Positions 24,801 to 36,226 of a stretch of 64,000 nt of DNA are shown piece by piece. Positions within the stretch are counted from its first letter, which is position 1; each line of letters opens with the position of its first letter. Both the position numbers and the translations under genes were made by a program. Where the stretch lies: NCBI RefSeq assembly GCF_040939455.1, contig NC_134108.1, positions 55,195,501 through 55,259,500 of the forward strand. Direction: 5' to 3'. The stretch is from Microcebus murinus. Its lineage: Eukaryota; Chordata; Mammalia; Primates; Cheirogaleidae. A model generated the notes under the pieces. The model saw only the letters and a program-made list of their open reading frames with translations, searched no databases and was not told the origin of the DNA.

Positions 24801-24879
24801 TGCAGAAAACATGTATAAACAAAGAATAGAATCAACCAAGAACCAAGAAACTATTAAGAATAATAACAGTATTGATAAG
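21851..24879. other. Long stretch without recognised features
   Basis: About 3 kb of AT-rich sequence, extremely TA-rich at 22500-22680. No open frame over 70 codons has a recognisable domain, and no exon, RNA gene or repeat family could be supported. Confidence 0.5.
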
Positions 24880-25920
24880 ATTGCCAGAAATAACAAAAAC
24901 AAAAGTCAATAGAGTTCTTTTACATAAGATATAACCAATTAGAAAATATAACAGAAAATAAAATAAAATTTATTATAGGAGCAAAAACTATAATCTAATT
25001 AGGATAACCATTTTTCTATACAGACAGAAAAAATCATATTCATAGACTGAATCATATGAAAAATCATATTCATAGACTGAATTTACATTAAATGTATGTA
25101 AATTTTAATTTTAAAAAATGCATATATGATATGCAATTCCATTTGTTAGTTCAGGTATATGGTAAAGTAAAATAAATATAAATTATATGTGGAAGAATTA
25201 AAATTCACAATTTAAGACCAACAATTTTCAAAAATATAAAAAAATAGGATTCACTCTACCAAATTTAAATTATCTGACAAAACCATAATAATAAAAATAT
25301 TGTACTAGAACAGAATAATGAACAATAAAACAAAATAGTCCCAAATATCAAAAGAAACATAAAAACTGATAGTTACTGCTTAAAAAATCAATGAGGGATA
25401 ATATCAATAGTGCTGCATAACTAGATCACTAACTGGAGAATAATTAAAGCATCAATAATAAATTCCCAATAGTTTAAAACTTAAATGAGAATGCAATGAT
25501 AAACCAAAAAGCTAATAGAGAAAAGTGGAGTAAGGTTGGGGAATATTTTCTTACAGCAATACCCCCAAAACAGAAGCAACAAGAAAAACATCAAGGTCTT
25601 CTGTTCTGTGAAGAGCAACACAATCAAAATTAATTGACAAATTACAGATCTGGAAGAGTTATTTACCATGCCTAAGACCCTGAAGGATCTTATACATTCA
25701 CAATAAACAAATAAAAGAAGAGAAGGAGGAAGAGAAAGATGTATGTGCGAATGTTTAGCGAAGGGTAGGGAACAGAGGCTAAAAGAAACTCCTTCAAAGT
25801 AACAAGAAAAATAAAGGAAACAGATGAAGAATGAATAAAATATGTAAACTGACAATTAACATAATGAAAAATATAAAGCCAATAATGAATATTATTTAAA
25901 AATGTTCAACTTAATTAAAA
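24880..25920 (+). mobile_element. Decayed L1M ORF2 fragment
   Basis: The A-rich sense strand retains L1-like blocks, such as TTCACTCTACCAAATTTAAA near 25250, AATAATAAAAATATTGTACTAGAACAGAATAATGAAC near 25287-25325 and ACAGAAGCAACAAGAAAAAC near 25570, in the order expected for the 3' half of ORF2. Every frame is broken. The open frame 25481-25855 on the minus strand is its antisense. Confidence 0.55.
25031..25082. repeat. 30-bp tandem duplication
   Basis: AAATCATATTCATAGACTGA occurs at 25031 and again at 25061, so a 30-bp unit is repeated nearly twice with no mismatch visible. This indicates a recent slippage or fill-in event inside the L1 relic. Confidence 0.9.
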
Positions 25921-26807
25921 TGAATGACATGTTCTCCTAGCCGATTGGGTCATATTACCTCCTTAGGACCTAAGGAACAAGGTCAAGAGGACCCTAATTA
26001 TTATTAAAATGTATATGTGTGTATATGTACATTCCCATGCGTATTCCCATATTCGTGTAGGTATAAGTTGGTAACGTCTTGTATTTCTTTTTGTACATAT
26101 TGTTCCTTCTTTATTCACTCTTTGTTCTAGATCTCTAAGTGCTGCTAGGTCTGGTGCCTAGTCACGGGTCTAGAAATACTGACAGCAAGGTGTGGTGGGC
26201 AGATGCTAAGGTGATCAACAAGGCAGCTACCTCAGAAAAGGCCATGAAAATTTTTTCCTGCAGAGTAGAAAGTGGTGCTTCTGTGGAAAAAGTATGCTCA
26301 GCAGCATTTAGGACTCCAAAGTTCATGCTTCAAGCTTCAATGGGTTCTGTTGCATGGCCCTATCCTAATTTTTAGCAAGCCACACTTTCCCAAACAATAC
26401 CCTAATCTAAATGTAGATTTTGCAAGGTTTCAATTCAATGTGCATTATAATGCAGACTCTTTTAGTATTGAATGATGGCTTTTGGTTTTAGAAAATTCAA
26501 CCCTACCTGTTAAATAGCCTGAGGTCTTCAAGGGGTAAACTGTAGGAAAAATGAAATTATAAGAAAATATATAAATTTTAAAATTGATTTATTAAATATC
26601 AAAAAAATAAGGAGCACATGACTAAATTATAAAATCTAGCAATGTAGATTGAGAAATTAAAACCATAAAGTAATGAAAGAAAATTATTTATACAAAAGTC
26701 AGAATGGTGATTAATTTTGGAGGATAGAAGGAAATTAGGTTCAGAATGGGCCATATTCTTGACCTTGGATGTGGTTAAAAATATGTTTACCTTAAATTCT
26801 ACATTGT
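25921..26807. other. No feature recognised
   Basis: A moderately complex stretch (26120-26400) with an open frame 26139-26375 that matches no family I recognise. The remainder is AT-rich. Confidence 0.45.
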
Positions 26808-27000
26808 TTTGTATGACCTCTTTTTTTAATTTCAGCACATTATGGAGGTACAAATGTAAAGGTTACGTATATTACCCATGCCCCCTCCCCCCTGGAGTCA
26901 GAGCTTCAAGCATGACCATCCCCCAAATGTTGCACATCTCACTCATTATGTTTATATATACCCACCCTCTTGTCCTCCCTCCCACCCACCCGACACCTGA

Positions 27001-27273
27001 TGTGGGGCGCGGTGGCAAGATGGCGCCCGCTTCCTGGTCACACCCTACTGTGCGTCTGACAAACAGATGTTCAGCGCATGTGCAAAGCCTTGCCTCCTCT
27101 CCTGTTCTGTGTTGACCAATCAGGTTATGCCCCGTGTACTTACTGTCTATATAAGCAGCCGCCTAGACCGCCTCGGAGTCTTCCGCAGGTAACCATTTAA
27201 GCAATCCCCATTAAAGCGCTGTCAGAAGAACTCCAGTTGCCGTGTCTTCCTTGCAGGCGAGGCGGGCGCGACA
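27001..27273 (+). mobile_element. Compact CpG-rich solo LTR, probably class II ERV
   Basis: It begins TGTGGGGCGC, ends GGCGGGCGCGACA, and is flanked by the perfect 6-bp duplication ACCTGA (26995-27000 and 27274-27279), the length made by betaretrovirus-like integrases. Inside, in order, are AAGATGGCG (27017-27025, a YY1-type motif), CCAAT (27116-27120), TATATAA (27148-27154) and ATTAAA (27210-27215). At 273 bp it is short for an LTR. CpG content is far above the surroundings, which suggests a young age or low methylation decay. No internal viral sequence is present. The layout recalls IAP-type LTRs; subfamily unknown. Confidence 0.85.
27116..27154 (+). promoter_or_regulatory. LTR core promoter (CCAAT and TATA boxes)
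   Basis: CCAAT at 27116-27120 and TATATAA at 27148-27154 are about 28 bp apart, a normal pol II arrangement. Initiation would be expected near 27178-27185. Activity is not shown by sequence alone. Confidence 0.6.
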
Positions 27274-27612
27274 ACCTGATAAATGTTATTCCTATATGTC
27301 CACTTAGGTATTGATCCATCAATAGTAATTTGCTGGTGAGTACATATGGTGCTTGTTTTTCCATTCTTGAGATACTTCACTTAGTAGAATGGGTTCCAGC
27401 TCTATTCAGGAAAATACAAGAGGTGCTATATCACCATTGCTTCTTAAAGCTGAATAGTACTCCATGGTATACATATACCACATTTTATTAATCCACTCAT
27501 GTATTGATGGGCACCTGGGTTGTTTCCACACCTTTGCGATTATGCACTGTGCTGCTATAAACATTCGAGTGCAGGTGTCCCATGTGTATAGTGTCATTTG
27601 ATCTTTGTATGA

Positions 27613-28334
27613 TTTTTTAATTGCTTTATTTTGTAACAAAATGGTTTATATAAGAATTAGAAAAGCCTAGAAGTGCACACACTGCTCAGAATCCATCAGC
27701 CACTCCTGGTTCAGGCCAAATCAATGTTCTAAAGTCTAAACATTGTCTCTCATATCTGATACATTTTTAGGCCACAGGAAAAATACTTCACATTTGCCCT
27801 ATGTATTTAAAACAAATTCAATCATTTCAAAATTCTTTAATATTTACTCTAAAGAAAAGCTTACCAATATGCACAAAAGAAGGTGCTCAAATTACATTAA
27901 GTGCATTTCTGTTATTTGAAACATTCTATATGTCTATTATTAAACTATAGAATAATAAGCAGCTTTAAAATAAAATAGAAATATCTAAATGGCATGTATT
28001 CAGCAACCAACATTGCCAAGATGAACTACAGCTAGATACTATGTATCTCAAATAAAAATAACACCAACTATATAATGCAACGTGTTAACTAGGCATCGAT
28101 CTAATCCTCACATGCATAGAAAAATATTTACTATGGTATATTCCAAATTATCTGTAATCAAAAATGTAACTTTATTTTTATATATCTTAGAAGTGAAAAG
28201 TATTTAAGGATTACTTGTGAGATGAGATAAAGTTTAAATTAATATAATTCCAATCAAAATGTCATCAGGTTTTTATCAATTCCTAGATGCAATTAAAAAA
28301 ATGCATGCAAATATTTCAAAATTGGAAAATCCAT
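27613..28334. other. No feature recognised
   Basis: AT-rich sequence without a supportable gene or repeat assignment. Confidence 0.5.
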
Positions 28335-28535
28335 TGCCAACATGAGTTAATACATGTGATGCTATGTACCAAACAGCATTCTAGACACTGTACATATATT
28401 AATTTAATCTTTACAACAATCTTATATGATGTCATTATAATTTGCATTTTATATGTTGGGAACCTGAAAACACAGAGATAATGGAACTAATCTAAGTCAT
28501 CTAATAAGCAAGTGATGAAGTTGGGATTTAAACAC
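28335..28535 (+). mobile_element. MIR element
   Basis: The blocks GTACCAAACAGCATTCTAGA, TTAATTTAATCTTTACAACA and TGAAGTTGGGATTTAAACAC follow the order of the core and 3' part of the mammalian-wide tRNA-derived SINE MIR. Diverged, as expected for its age. Confidence 0.65.
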
Positions 28536-30576
28536 ACCCTATATCTAAGATCTGTGTCTGAATCAGGTTTCTATATCTCATTGATCAAAGAGATCATATT
28601 CTTTTATGTATATGTATACTTATATACACATATATAAAAATTAACAGTTATATATATATATATAAGAATACATAAAATAGACAAGTGAATCAGTATCTGT
28701 ATGAATACATATACAAATATATGTGATCTTAGTTTATGGTAACCTTATCATTTCACAATTAGTGGGACAGGAAAATACTCTTTATGTTTTCATGATAATC
28801 AACTATTTATTTAGAAAACAAACAGACATATATAAATCATACCCCATTACAAATAGATGAAAGAATTGTATATATATATATACATTTAATAAAAATATAC
28901 ACATATATATTTTAAATTGTGAGTTAGAAAATATCTCACAAAGTCAGACATAAGATGGAAAAACAAAAAAGAAATGAAAAATATTTCTTTCACTTATAAA
29001 TTTATCCAAAACAAAATAGATTTTTAAAAAGATAGCATTGTGACCTTAGAGTAAAATGGTATTAATTTTTAATAGCCATTTAAATATTTTTGTCTGACAG
29101 CTATTTTGAGGAGTTGAAAGTAAGGACAGAAAATAAAGTTTCCTCATGGTTTTATCTCCATTTTTTAAGGAAACAAATTTCTGAAATATTTATTTAACAC
29201 AAAGTTTTATCAATATTGATGTAGATTTAATTTTTATTATAGTATTTAAAACTATTATACTTATTATAAAATCAACAAAAATTAACCACATAATTTCTGA
29301 AAAACATCACATTTACTATGTGCTGTAAAAGCGTAACTCTGACAAGTCCTAACTTTTTCTATGTAATTATCTGACCTTGATTTATTTTTTTTGAAGTAAT
29401 AAAATAAACCAATGTCCATGTAAATTTAAATTCTAATCTTCAAGAGAGTTCCCTGAAAATAGTGGACTATATATCTCCAACCCTTTAAAATATTAATGTT
29501 TCTTTTCTAAGGAGAACTTCTGGTGGTTTATGAATTTTTACTCTGGATTTAAATAAAAGTTTATTCAAAGCCTTAAATTGGATTTCTGATAATTTTGCAC
29601 CTTATATTTTTCTTAGTATGTCTCTTCATGTTTTGTCACATCAAGTAAAGATATGATTCTGCAAACACTATCAGTACTTTAACAATGTTTCCACATCTTT
29701 GCAATTGTGAAGAAAAAAAAGTACTTTACGCAAAACTGACATAAGTGATGTTCATGCAAACGTAAGTTTTCTAATGAAATGAGTAGTGGATACTAAGCCT
29801 GACATCATAAGTTATGTACTGATTGGCCAGCTAGCTATTAGAATTCAGAATATTGAGTAAAATAATTCAATGTTTGGGTATACCCATATCAAGAATCTTT
29901 TACCTATATAGTTAAAGTCTTAATTTTAATGAAAGAAGAAGAAAACATTTTTTTAAAAAAGTAGAAATAAACGAAAAAGAAAAATAGATTTTGGGGAAAA
30001 TTAAGAATGGGAAATTATGTGATGGAGGAAATTTAATGTTGAACTTATCTATGATTTTTAAAACACTCTAAGTATTAGTGAATATTAATGTAAAATTTAA
30101 ATAGTTAATATTTGTTCACAAATAGTTTTCATTAGAGGATTTATTTCTTTATTAACCTGTCAAAAATAGAAAATAATATCCTGAAAAACTATCTTAAGTA
30201 TTATGTATTCTTCAAAGGCAATTTAGACATAATGAGCACTGAAGAATTGGATTATTTTAATTTAAAAATTGAATCATTAGATTTCTTAATAAAAATAATT
30301 TCTTAAAATATTTCCATTATATTTCACACAAAATATGCATTTATTTTGTGTAATTTGAACCTAACAGCAAGCCAGTGAACTTTGCCAAATGAAAGCCCTA
30401 ACAAGGTTTATTACTCACATTGCCTCAAATTCAACAAATGAAGTTTCAAATATTTTATTCATATATAAAAATACAGTGGAAATCTGTATATTATAATAAA
30501 ACTAAAAGCGAAATGACTACATAATGTTCTGAAGACAAAACAATGAAAAATTAATGAAATATTGAGGAATTATATT
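28536..30576. other. AT-rich stretch with TA microsatellites
   Basis: TA-rich runs lie at about 28608-28662 and 28868-28915. No gene, and no repeat family beyond simple sequence, is recognised. Confidence 0.55.
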
Positions 30577-32000
30577 TCTTCCTGATTGAGTCTTGGGAGG
30601 GTGTGTGTTTCTAGGAATTTTTCTATTTCATCTACTCTATGTTTTCTAGTTCATGTGCATAGAGATTCTTATAGTATTTACAGATGATATTTTGTATTTC
30701 TGTGGTATCAGTCATAATATCTCCTTTTTCATTTCTGATTGAACTTATTTGGGTCCTTCCTCTTCTTTTTCTGGTTAGTCCGGAAAGAGGTCTATCAATT
30801 TTTTTTTTTTTAATCTTTTCAAAGAACCAACATTTGCTTCATTGGTCCTTTGTATTTTGTTTTGTTTTGTTTTTGTTTGTTTTCCATTTCATTTAGTTCT
30901 GCTCTGACCTTGGTTATTTCTTTTCTTCTGGCTTTGAGTTTGTTTTGCTTTTCCTTTTCTAGTTCCTTGAGATTTGTCATTAGATTGTTATTTGTGATCT
31001 TTCTGTCTTTTTGATGTAGGAATTAATAGCTATGAATTTTCCCCGTCTGACTGCTTTTGCTGAATCCCATAGATTTGATAGCTTGTGTCCCCTTTGTTGT
31101 CCAGTTAAAGGAATCTTTTGATTTCTATTTTAATTTCAGTATTGACTCAATAATCACTCAGGAACAGGTTGTTTCTCTTCCATGACTTTGTAAAGAATTG
31201 ACTGTTTCTATAGGAATTGATTTCTAGTTTTATTTCACTATGGTTTGAGAAGATACATGCTATGATTTCTATTTTTTGAATTTGTTGAGATATGTTTTGT
31301 GGCCAAAGATACAATTAATCTTTGCAAATGTACAATGTGTTGATGGGAAGATGGTATATTTAGTAGCTTTGGAGTAAAATGTTCTGTAAATATCTGTTAG
31401 GCTCATTTGTCCTAGAGATCCATGTAAGTCCAGTGATTATTTATTTCCTGCTTGGATGGTCTGTTCAGCTCTGTCAGTGGTGGGTCTGTTCAGCTCTGTT
31501 AGTGAAATCCCTGGAAATTACAATGCTGATATTTACCATTTTGCTTAGATTTAGTAGGGTTTGTTTTATGAATCTTGGTACTCCTGTGTTACATGCATAA
31601 ATACTTAAGATTATTATGTATTCTTAGAAAATTGTTCCCTTTACCATTATATAATGACTATCTTTGTCTTTCCTTACTATTGTTGATGTAAAGTCAATTT
31701 TATCTGACATGAGGATGGCTACACCTGCTTTCTTTTGGTTTCTGCTTGTATGGAATATTTTATTTTCTCCCTTCACCTTGAGTCTCTATGTGTCCTTGTG
31801 GGTTAGATGTGTTTCCTGGAGACATCAGATACTTGGGTTGTATTTTCATTCATTCAAGCAGCCTATGTTCCTTGAGTGGGGCAATCAGACCATTCACATT
31901 GATCTATAGAATTTATATGTGGGATGATATTCTGTTCATCATGTTGGATAATACCTTATGGCTTTGTTTACCCTCTTGTACTATTGTTTTATATGTGCTC
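30577..32000 (-). pseudogene. L1 ORF2 N-terminal part (endonuclease domain), broken
   Basis: ORF2p supplies the apurinic-type endonuclease and reverse transcriptase of L1. The minus strand shows the start block with IDQCEWSDC-like sequence corresponding to the usual INVNGLN region near 31900, the RCSHPHVR region equivalent to the usual AGVAIL block near 31720, and later linker codons (NTHPPKTQSGR near 30600), interrupted by many stops and frame changes. The sequence ends before the reverse-transcriptase catalytic motifs. It cannot encode an enzyme. Confidence 0.75.
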
Positions 32001-32049
32001 TAAGCTTTAGTGGTTTTATACTGGTAGGTGTCTATTGGTGCTGATGCAT

Positions 32050-33082
32050 TTATAATTCAGTTATGAGTATATCTTGCAGGGGAAGCCTGGTGTTGACAAA
32101 TTCCTTCAGTGTTTGCCTGGAAAAATCTTTATTTCTTCTTAATATATGAAACTTAGTTTTGTAAGATATAAAGTTTTAGGTTAGCAGTTTGTTCTGTTTA
32201 AGAAGACTCATGATGGGGCCCAATCTCTCCTGGCTTGAAAGTGTTCATTAAGAAGCCTCCAGTTGGGTTTCCTCTGTAAGTTACTTGATGTTTTCACCTC
32301 GTGGCTTGCAGGAGTTCCTCCTTCACGTTGACTTCAGCCAGTCTGATGACTATGCGTCTTGGTGATTACCTATTTACAATGACTCTCCCAGGTGTTTGCT
32401 AAGATTCTTGTACCTAGATGTCTAAATCTGTAGCAATCCTAGAGAAGTTTTCCTCAATTATTCCTTCAAAAAGTTTTTTAGTCCTTTGGCATTTTCTTCT
32501 AATGAAACCTTCAGGGATGCCTATGATTCTTATATTTGGTTATGTTATATAATTCTATGTTTCTCATAGGCTTTGATCTTTCCTCTTGAGTCCATCTACT
32601 TTATTGTTGATTGACTGGTTTAATTCAAAAGAGTTGTGCTCAAGCTCTAAAATTCCTTCTTCTGCCTGGTCTAGTCTATTCTTAAAGCTATCCATTGTAT
32701 TTTGTATTGTCTTAAAATTTTTTTTTTCACTTCTAGAAGTTCTATTTTCTTTTTTAAATATGTCAATCTCTTCAGTGAATTTTTCATTTATTTCCTGAGT
32801 TGTTTTTCTGATTTCTTTGAGTTGGTTTTCCATTTTATCTTGTATTTCATTTAGCTTCCTTGGAATCCATATTTGGTATTTTTTATCTGCCATTTCAATA
32901 TTTTCATTTTGTTTGGGATCCATTGCTAGAGAGCTGGCATGCCCCTTTGGGGTTGTCCTTTCCCTCTGATTTTCATGCTTCCAGAGTTGTTTTGCTAATT
33001 CCTTCTCATCTGGAGCAGTTATCACTTCTTGTTTGTGGATTTCCTTTCTTTTTTTGGCACGGCTATTTTCCTCCTCACTCAT
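32050..33082 (-). pseudogene. L1 ORF1 (ORF1p, RNA-binding chaperone), broken
   Basis: L1 ORF1p is a trimeric coiled-coil, RNA-binding nucleic-acid chaperone required for L1 mobility. The start codon at 33082-33080 on the minus strand begins a 172-codon open stretch (to 32564) that is highly charged, with a Lys/Glu-rich head and a heptad-patterned segment from about residue 80 to 170, as expected for the N-terminus and coiled coil. Downstream the RRM and C-terminal parts continue in other frames to about 32050, where the end of the usual ORF1 (VNTRLPLQ-type block) is recognisable. The frame breaks make it a pseudogene. The full length would be near the usual 340 residues. Confidence 0.85.
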
Positions 33083-34840
33083 TCATTCTCTTTCCCCAGC
33101 ACTGTGGTCTACTTAACAGTGTATATTGTATTGGCACACCCAGTTTAATCTCTGAGACACTAGGTGGTGCATGTAAGTAAGAATCATCAACACCCTGTAT
33201 GTCTGAGTCAGTAAATGTTGTAAAGGGATATACAAATTGACTTCCCTGCCAGTAGGTAGTTCTTGCCAGAAAGAACCAGCTGCAGGGTTGTTTTTGGAAC
33301 CTGTGACCAGCTCTGTTCCCTCAGGAGAAGCCCTAGGTAGTACTTGGGGCCCTGGAACTTCAAAGTGAGTTCTTATTCTCCACCATAGCAGAGGTGGGTA
33401 GGGGAGTGAGGCTGGGCTGGGCTAGATTGCGTGACCCTGCCCTCGGGCTCCACAAAAGCCAGTAAGGTAGCTTTCTTGGAAGAGTTCAAAGGTCCCTCCC
33501 AAGCTGCTGGGAATGGTCACCAGGGAGGGGCTGAAGTGTTCTCACTAAACCAAAAGGCTGCTTGTTGGGGCAGGTCTATGTGAGAATCAGTCTGGTTGTC
33601 AGGAGTGGGTTTTGTTCTTCTTCTCCCTCCACTGGTCTGTGATCTTCCTTTGGATTCTGCTGGGAAGCAGGAGCTTAAGCTAGCTAAGCTTCCTAGCAAT
33701 GGCACTGCAGGTTGGGAGCTTCCTTTCCCAGGATCCCACCCTGGGCTGAGAGCATGGCCTTCCTGTGGGGGAAGGGATGCTCCATAAGTGTGATGCCGCA
33801 AAGACCCCCACTGAACTCTTTTTTCAGTTCCTCCCATGTGGGTTCCCTTGCCTCCTGAGATTAGTTCACAATCTCCCCTCTGTGCCACAGAGCAATGTGA
33901 TCAAGTCCTGGGTGGTACAGAATTTAGACTGTGGTCCTGTTTCTGGGTTTCCAAAGATCAATCCCTGACTGTGACCGGAAAACATGCTAGTCCTGAGTTA
34001 CCTATGGGGAGCCCAGGCAGGTTTGATGTCCCTCTGCTCAGGAGTAAACACTGCTCTGATGGAGCAGCCAGGCAAACAGCACTGTGGAGGCCCAGTTAGT
34101 AGGGAACTCAAAGTCTGAGCACCCCTTAGTCTACTACTGGTCTTTACAAGAAAAGGTTTGAGCCCCACTCTCTGTGGAAGCCTCGGTGTGGTGGATGTAC
34201 CAACAGAGTGTTAGAAGCTACTTCTGAGAACCTCAGATTAATCATACCCTCTTGGCAGCCATAGGTGGGGGAGGAGCAGGGGAAAAAAAGAGTCTGAATG
34301 GAGGAAAACTAGCACTCTGGTCATCTCTGTCCCTCTCTCTGAAAGTCAGCCTGCCTAAAATGTCCAGGCTCTGGCATCATACAGATCCCCCAAGACCCAC
34401 CAGCCCCTGAGATTCCCATAGTCTGAGCCAGAGTTGGGAAATGTTTGTGTGGGGAGTAAGCAAGATGAAAACTGAGGGGGTGAAGTTCCCTAGGGAGGAC
34501 AAAAGTGCATAGTGAGTGGGTCGAGAAACAATATGGCACCTGCTGTCTCAGCTTGGGTCTGTGGTGACAGGAAGTGACCTCAGTGGTGTTGGCAGACTGA
34601 TATTTTGTCCTCAGGAAGCTCCCACTTCAATGATGGCAGTAGTTTGGGAGCTCCTGAGGGTAAAAAGGCTCTCCAACAGTTTGGGAGCCTGCAGACTTCC
34701 AGTGGTATGAGGAAAGGGAAACAAAATCCCACATACCCTTTTCACTGGGCCCCAAGCTATTGAGGGGTTGATCTCTGCCAATATCTTGCTCCTCCTGGTT
34801 CTGCATCTTCTTCCCATGGAATCTCTCATAGGTTCTCTAC
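33083..34840 (-). promoter_or_regulatory. L1 5'UTR with internal promoter region
   Basis: A GC-rich block of about 1.75 kb lies immediately upstream of ORF1 on the minus strand, where the L1 internal pol II promoter resides. Its outer end (34840-34780) reads on the minus strand as a purine-rich AAGAAGATGC and GGAGGAGCAAGATA stretch, comparable with the A/G-rich start and YY1-site region of primate L1. The exact transcription start was not determined. Open frames within it, including 33517-33888 (123 codons), are probably fortuitous. Confidence 0.65.
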
Positions 34841-35320
34841 AATCAACTCTTATCAATGGATGGGACATATCATGACGTGGAAATCAAGTAACTAAAACTA
34901 TAAAATATATTGATGGCTAATGTTCTTATAACTGACAAAACTAAGAGAATTTAGGCAACTTTATGACCACTACAGTAAAAATAACTTCTTATGCATTTTT
35001 AAAACTATTTTCTTTATTTTGGCCTCAAGAGAGTACACCCATGTTATGATATAGACCTATATCACTCTCCTTTAAAGATGTTCCTTGTAATTATCAATCG
35101 AGTGTGCAGTTTGATAATAGTAATTTTCTGTAATATCATTCATAGAATTATTTTTATCTACTTAGTCTCAGGTTCACTAAATCAAAAATGACATAGTTTT
35201 TATTTATTTACCTAAAATTCCTTCCATCTACAGATGAGCTCTTAGTTTTATTTTATTTTGTATTTTAGCCTCACTTTATCTAAAATTTTAGGAGAAAACT
35301 TTCTTACTATGGAAAATATC
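34841..35320. other. No feature recognised
   Basis: AT-rich spacer between two L1 fragments in opposite orientation. It contains no L1 similarity that would join them into one inverted element. Confidence 0.55.
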
Positions 35321-36226
35321 TTCAAGCTATACATATGATAAAGGGGTAATAGCCAGAATCTACAAAATAACTTAAGGAAATCAGCAAGAAAAAAACCCAA
35401 TCACATTAAAAAGTGGGAAAAAGATATGAACAAAAGCTTTTCAAGAGAAGATAGATAAATGGCCAATGAACATATGAAAAAATGCTCAACATCATCTAAT
35501 AATCAGGGAAATGCAAAATAAAACCACAATGAGCTATCACATTACCCCAGTTAGAATGGCTTTTATTAAAACTTCATAAACTATAGATGCTGATGTAGAT
35601 GCAGAGACAAAAGAACGCTTATATACTTTTGGTAGGACTGCAAATGAGTACAACCTCTATGGAAAACAGTATGGAGATTCCTCAAAAACCTAAAAGTAGA
35701 CCTACCATTCTATCTTACAATCCCACTGCTAGGTATTTACCCAAAGGATTTTTATCAAAATGATACCTTCATTCAAATGTTTATTGCAGCACAATTCACA
35801 ATTGCAGATATGTGGAATCAACCCAAATGCCTATTATTTCATGAGTAGATTAACAAAATGTGGTATATGTATGCCAAGGAGTACTATTCAGCCATATAAA
35901 AGGATGAATTAATGCATTTTGTAAAAATTTAAGTGGAACTGGAGACCATTATACTAAGTGAAGTATCTAAAACTGGATAAACAAACACCACATGTACTCA
36001 TTATTAAATTGGAACTAATCAATGAGCACACATGTGTACATAGAGAAGTAAAAGGCATTAGAAATTGAGGAGGGAGAGGGAGAGGAGGAGATGAGTGAAA
36101 ATCCAGCTAATGCTTACAGTGGTTATTGTTTTGGTGATGGGCACACTTACAATCATGACTCAAGCATTACAAAAGCAATCCATGTAACCAAAAACATGTG
36201 TACCCCCTTAATATTTTGAAATTTAA
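35321..36226 (+). mobile_element. L1 3' end (ORF2 C-terminus and 3'UTR)
   Basis: Starts within ORF2 (block GGGGTAATAGCCAGAATCTA) and continues through ATGGCTTTTATTAAAACTTC and GGTATATGTATGCCAAGGAG to the 3'UTR with a GGGAGAGGGAGAGGAGGAGA purine tract and the end block GTGTACCCCCTTAATATTTT, followed by an A-rich tail. Frames are broken. The 3'UTR differs from the lemur-type copies elsewhere, suggesting an older subfamily. Confidence 0.85.

Larger units (their letters stand above)
26808..27612 (-). mobile_element. Lemur-type L1 3' end, split by a solo LTR
   Basis: On the plus strand: T-run at 26821, AGCACATTATGGAGGTACAA, 3'UTR complement up to 27000, the inserted LTR, then the rest of the 3'UTR and the ORF2 C-terminal codons. 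The minus-strand frame 27406-27600 keeps the conserved ORF2p C-terminal blocks (FIAAQCIIAK, MWYMYTMEYYSA). A 9-bp match TTTGTATGA at 26808-26816 and 27604-27612 probably marks the target-site duplication, although four bases separate the left copy from the T-run. The element is 5'-truncated, as most L1 copies are. Confidence 0.85.
30577..34840 (-). mobile_element. L1 5' half (5'UTR, ORF1, ORF2 endonuclease part) without its 3' half
   Basis: Reading leftward from about 34840: a GC-rich 5'UTR (34840-33083), ORF1 (33082 to about 32050), then ORF2 through the endonuclease region and onward to about residue 440, where L1 similarity stops at 30577. The reverse transcriptase core, C-terminus, 3'UTR and poly(A) are missing. 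No T-run marks the left end and no target-site duplication was found, so deletion or rearrangement after insertion is more likely than ordinary retrotransposition. This is the reverse of the common 5' truncation. Local oddity: a short direct repeat of TCTGTTCAGCTCTGT at about 31469 and 31488. Confidence 0.85.

Noticed and set aside
26139..26475. Processed pseudogene
   Set aside because: The frames there match no protein I recognise, and there is no poly(A) tail or target duplication.
27001..27273. LTR of an endogenous lentivirus (known in some lemurs)
   Set aside because: The 6-bp duplication, very short length and CCAAT/TATA layout fit a class II betaretrovirus-like LTR better; no lentiviral feature is visible, although a search would be needed to exclude it.
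32564..33082. 172-codon open frame as a host gene
   Set aside because: It is the N-terminal and coiled-coil part of L1 ORF1, preceded by an L1 5'UTR and followed by broken ORF1 and ORF2 sequence.
33517..33888. 123-codon frame in GC-rich DNA as an exon or CpG-island gene
   Set aside because: It lies inside the L1 5'UTR and shows no domain.
34841..35320. Junction of one giant twin-primed L1 joining 30577-34840 with 35321-36226
   Set aside because: The 480 bp between the parts is not L1, and the 3'UTR on the right looks older than the left part, so two independent elements are more likely.
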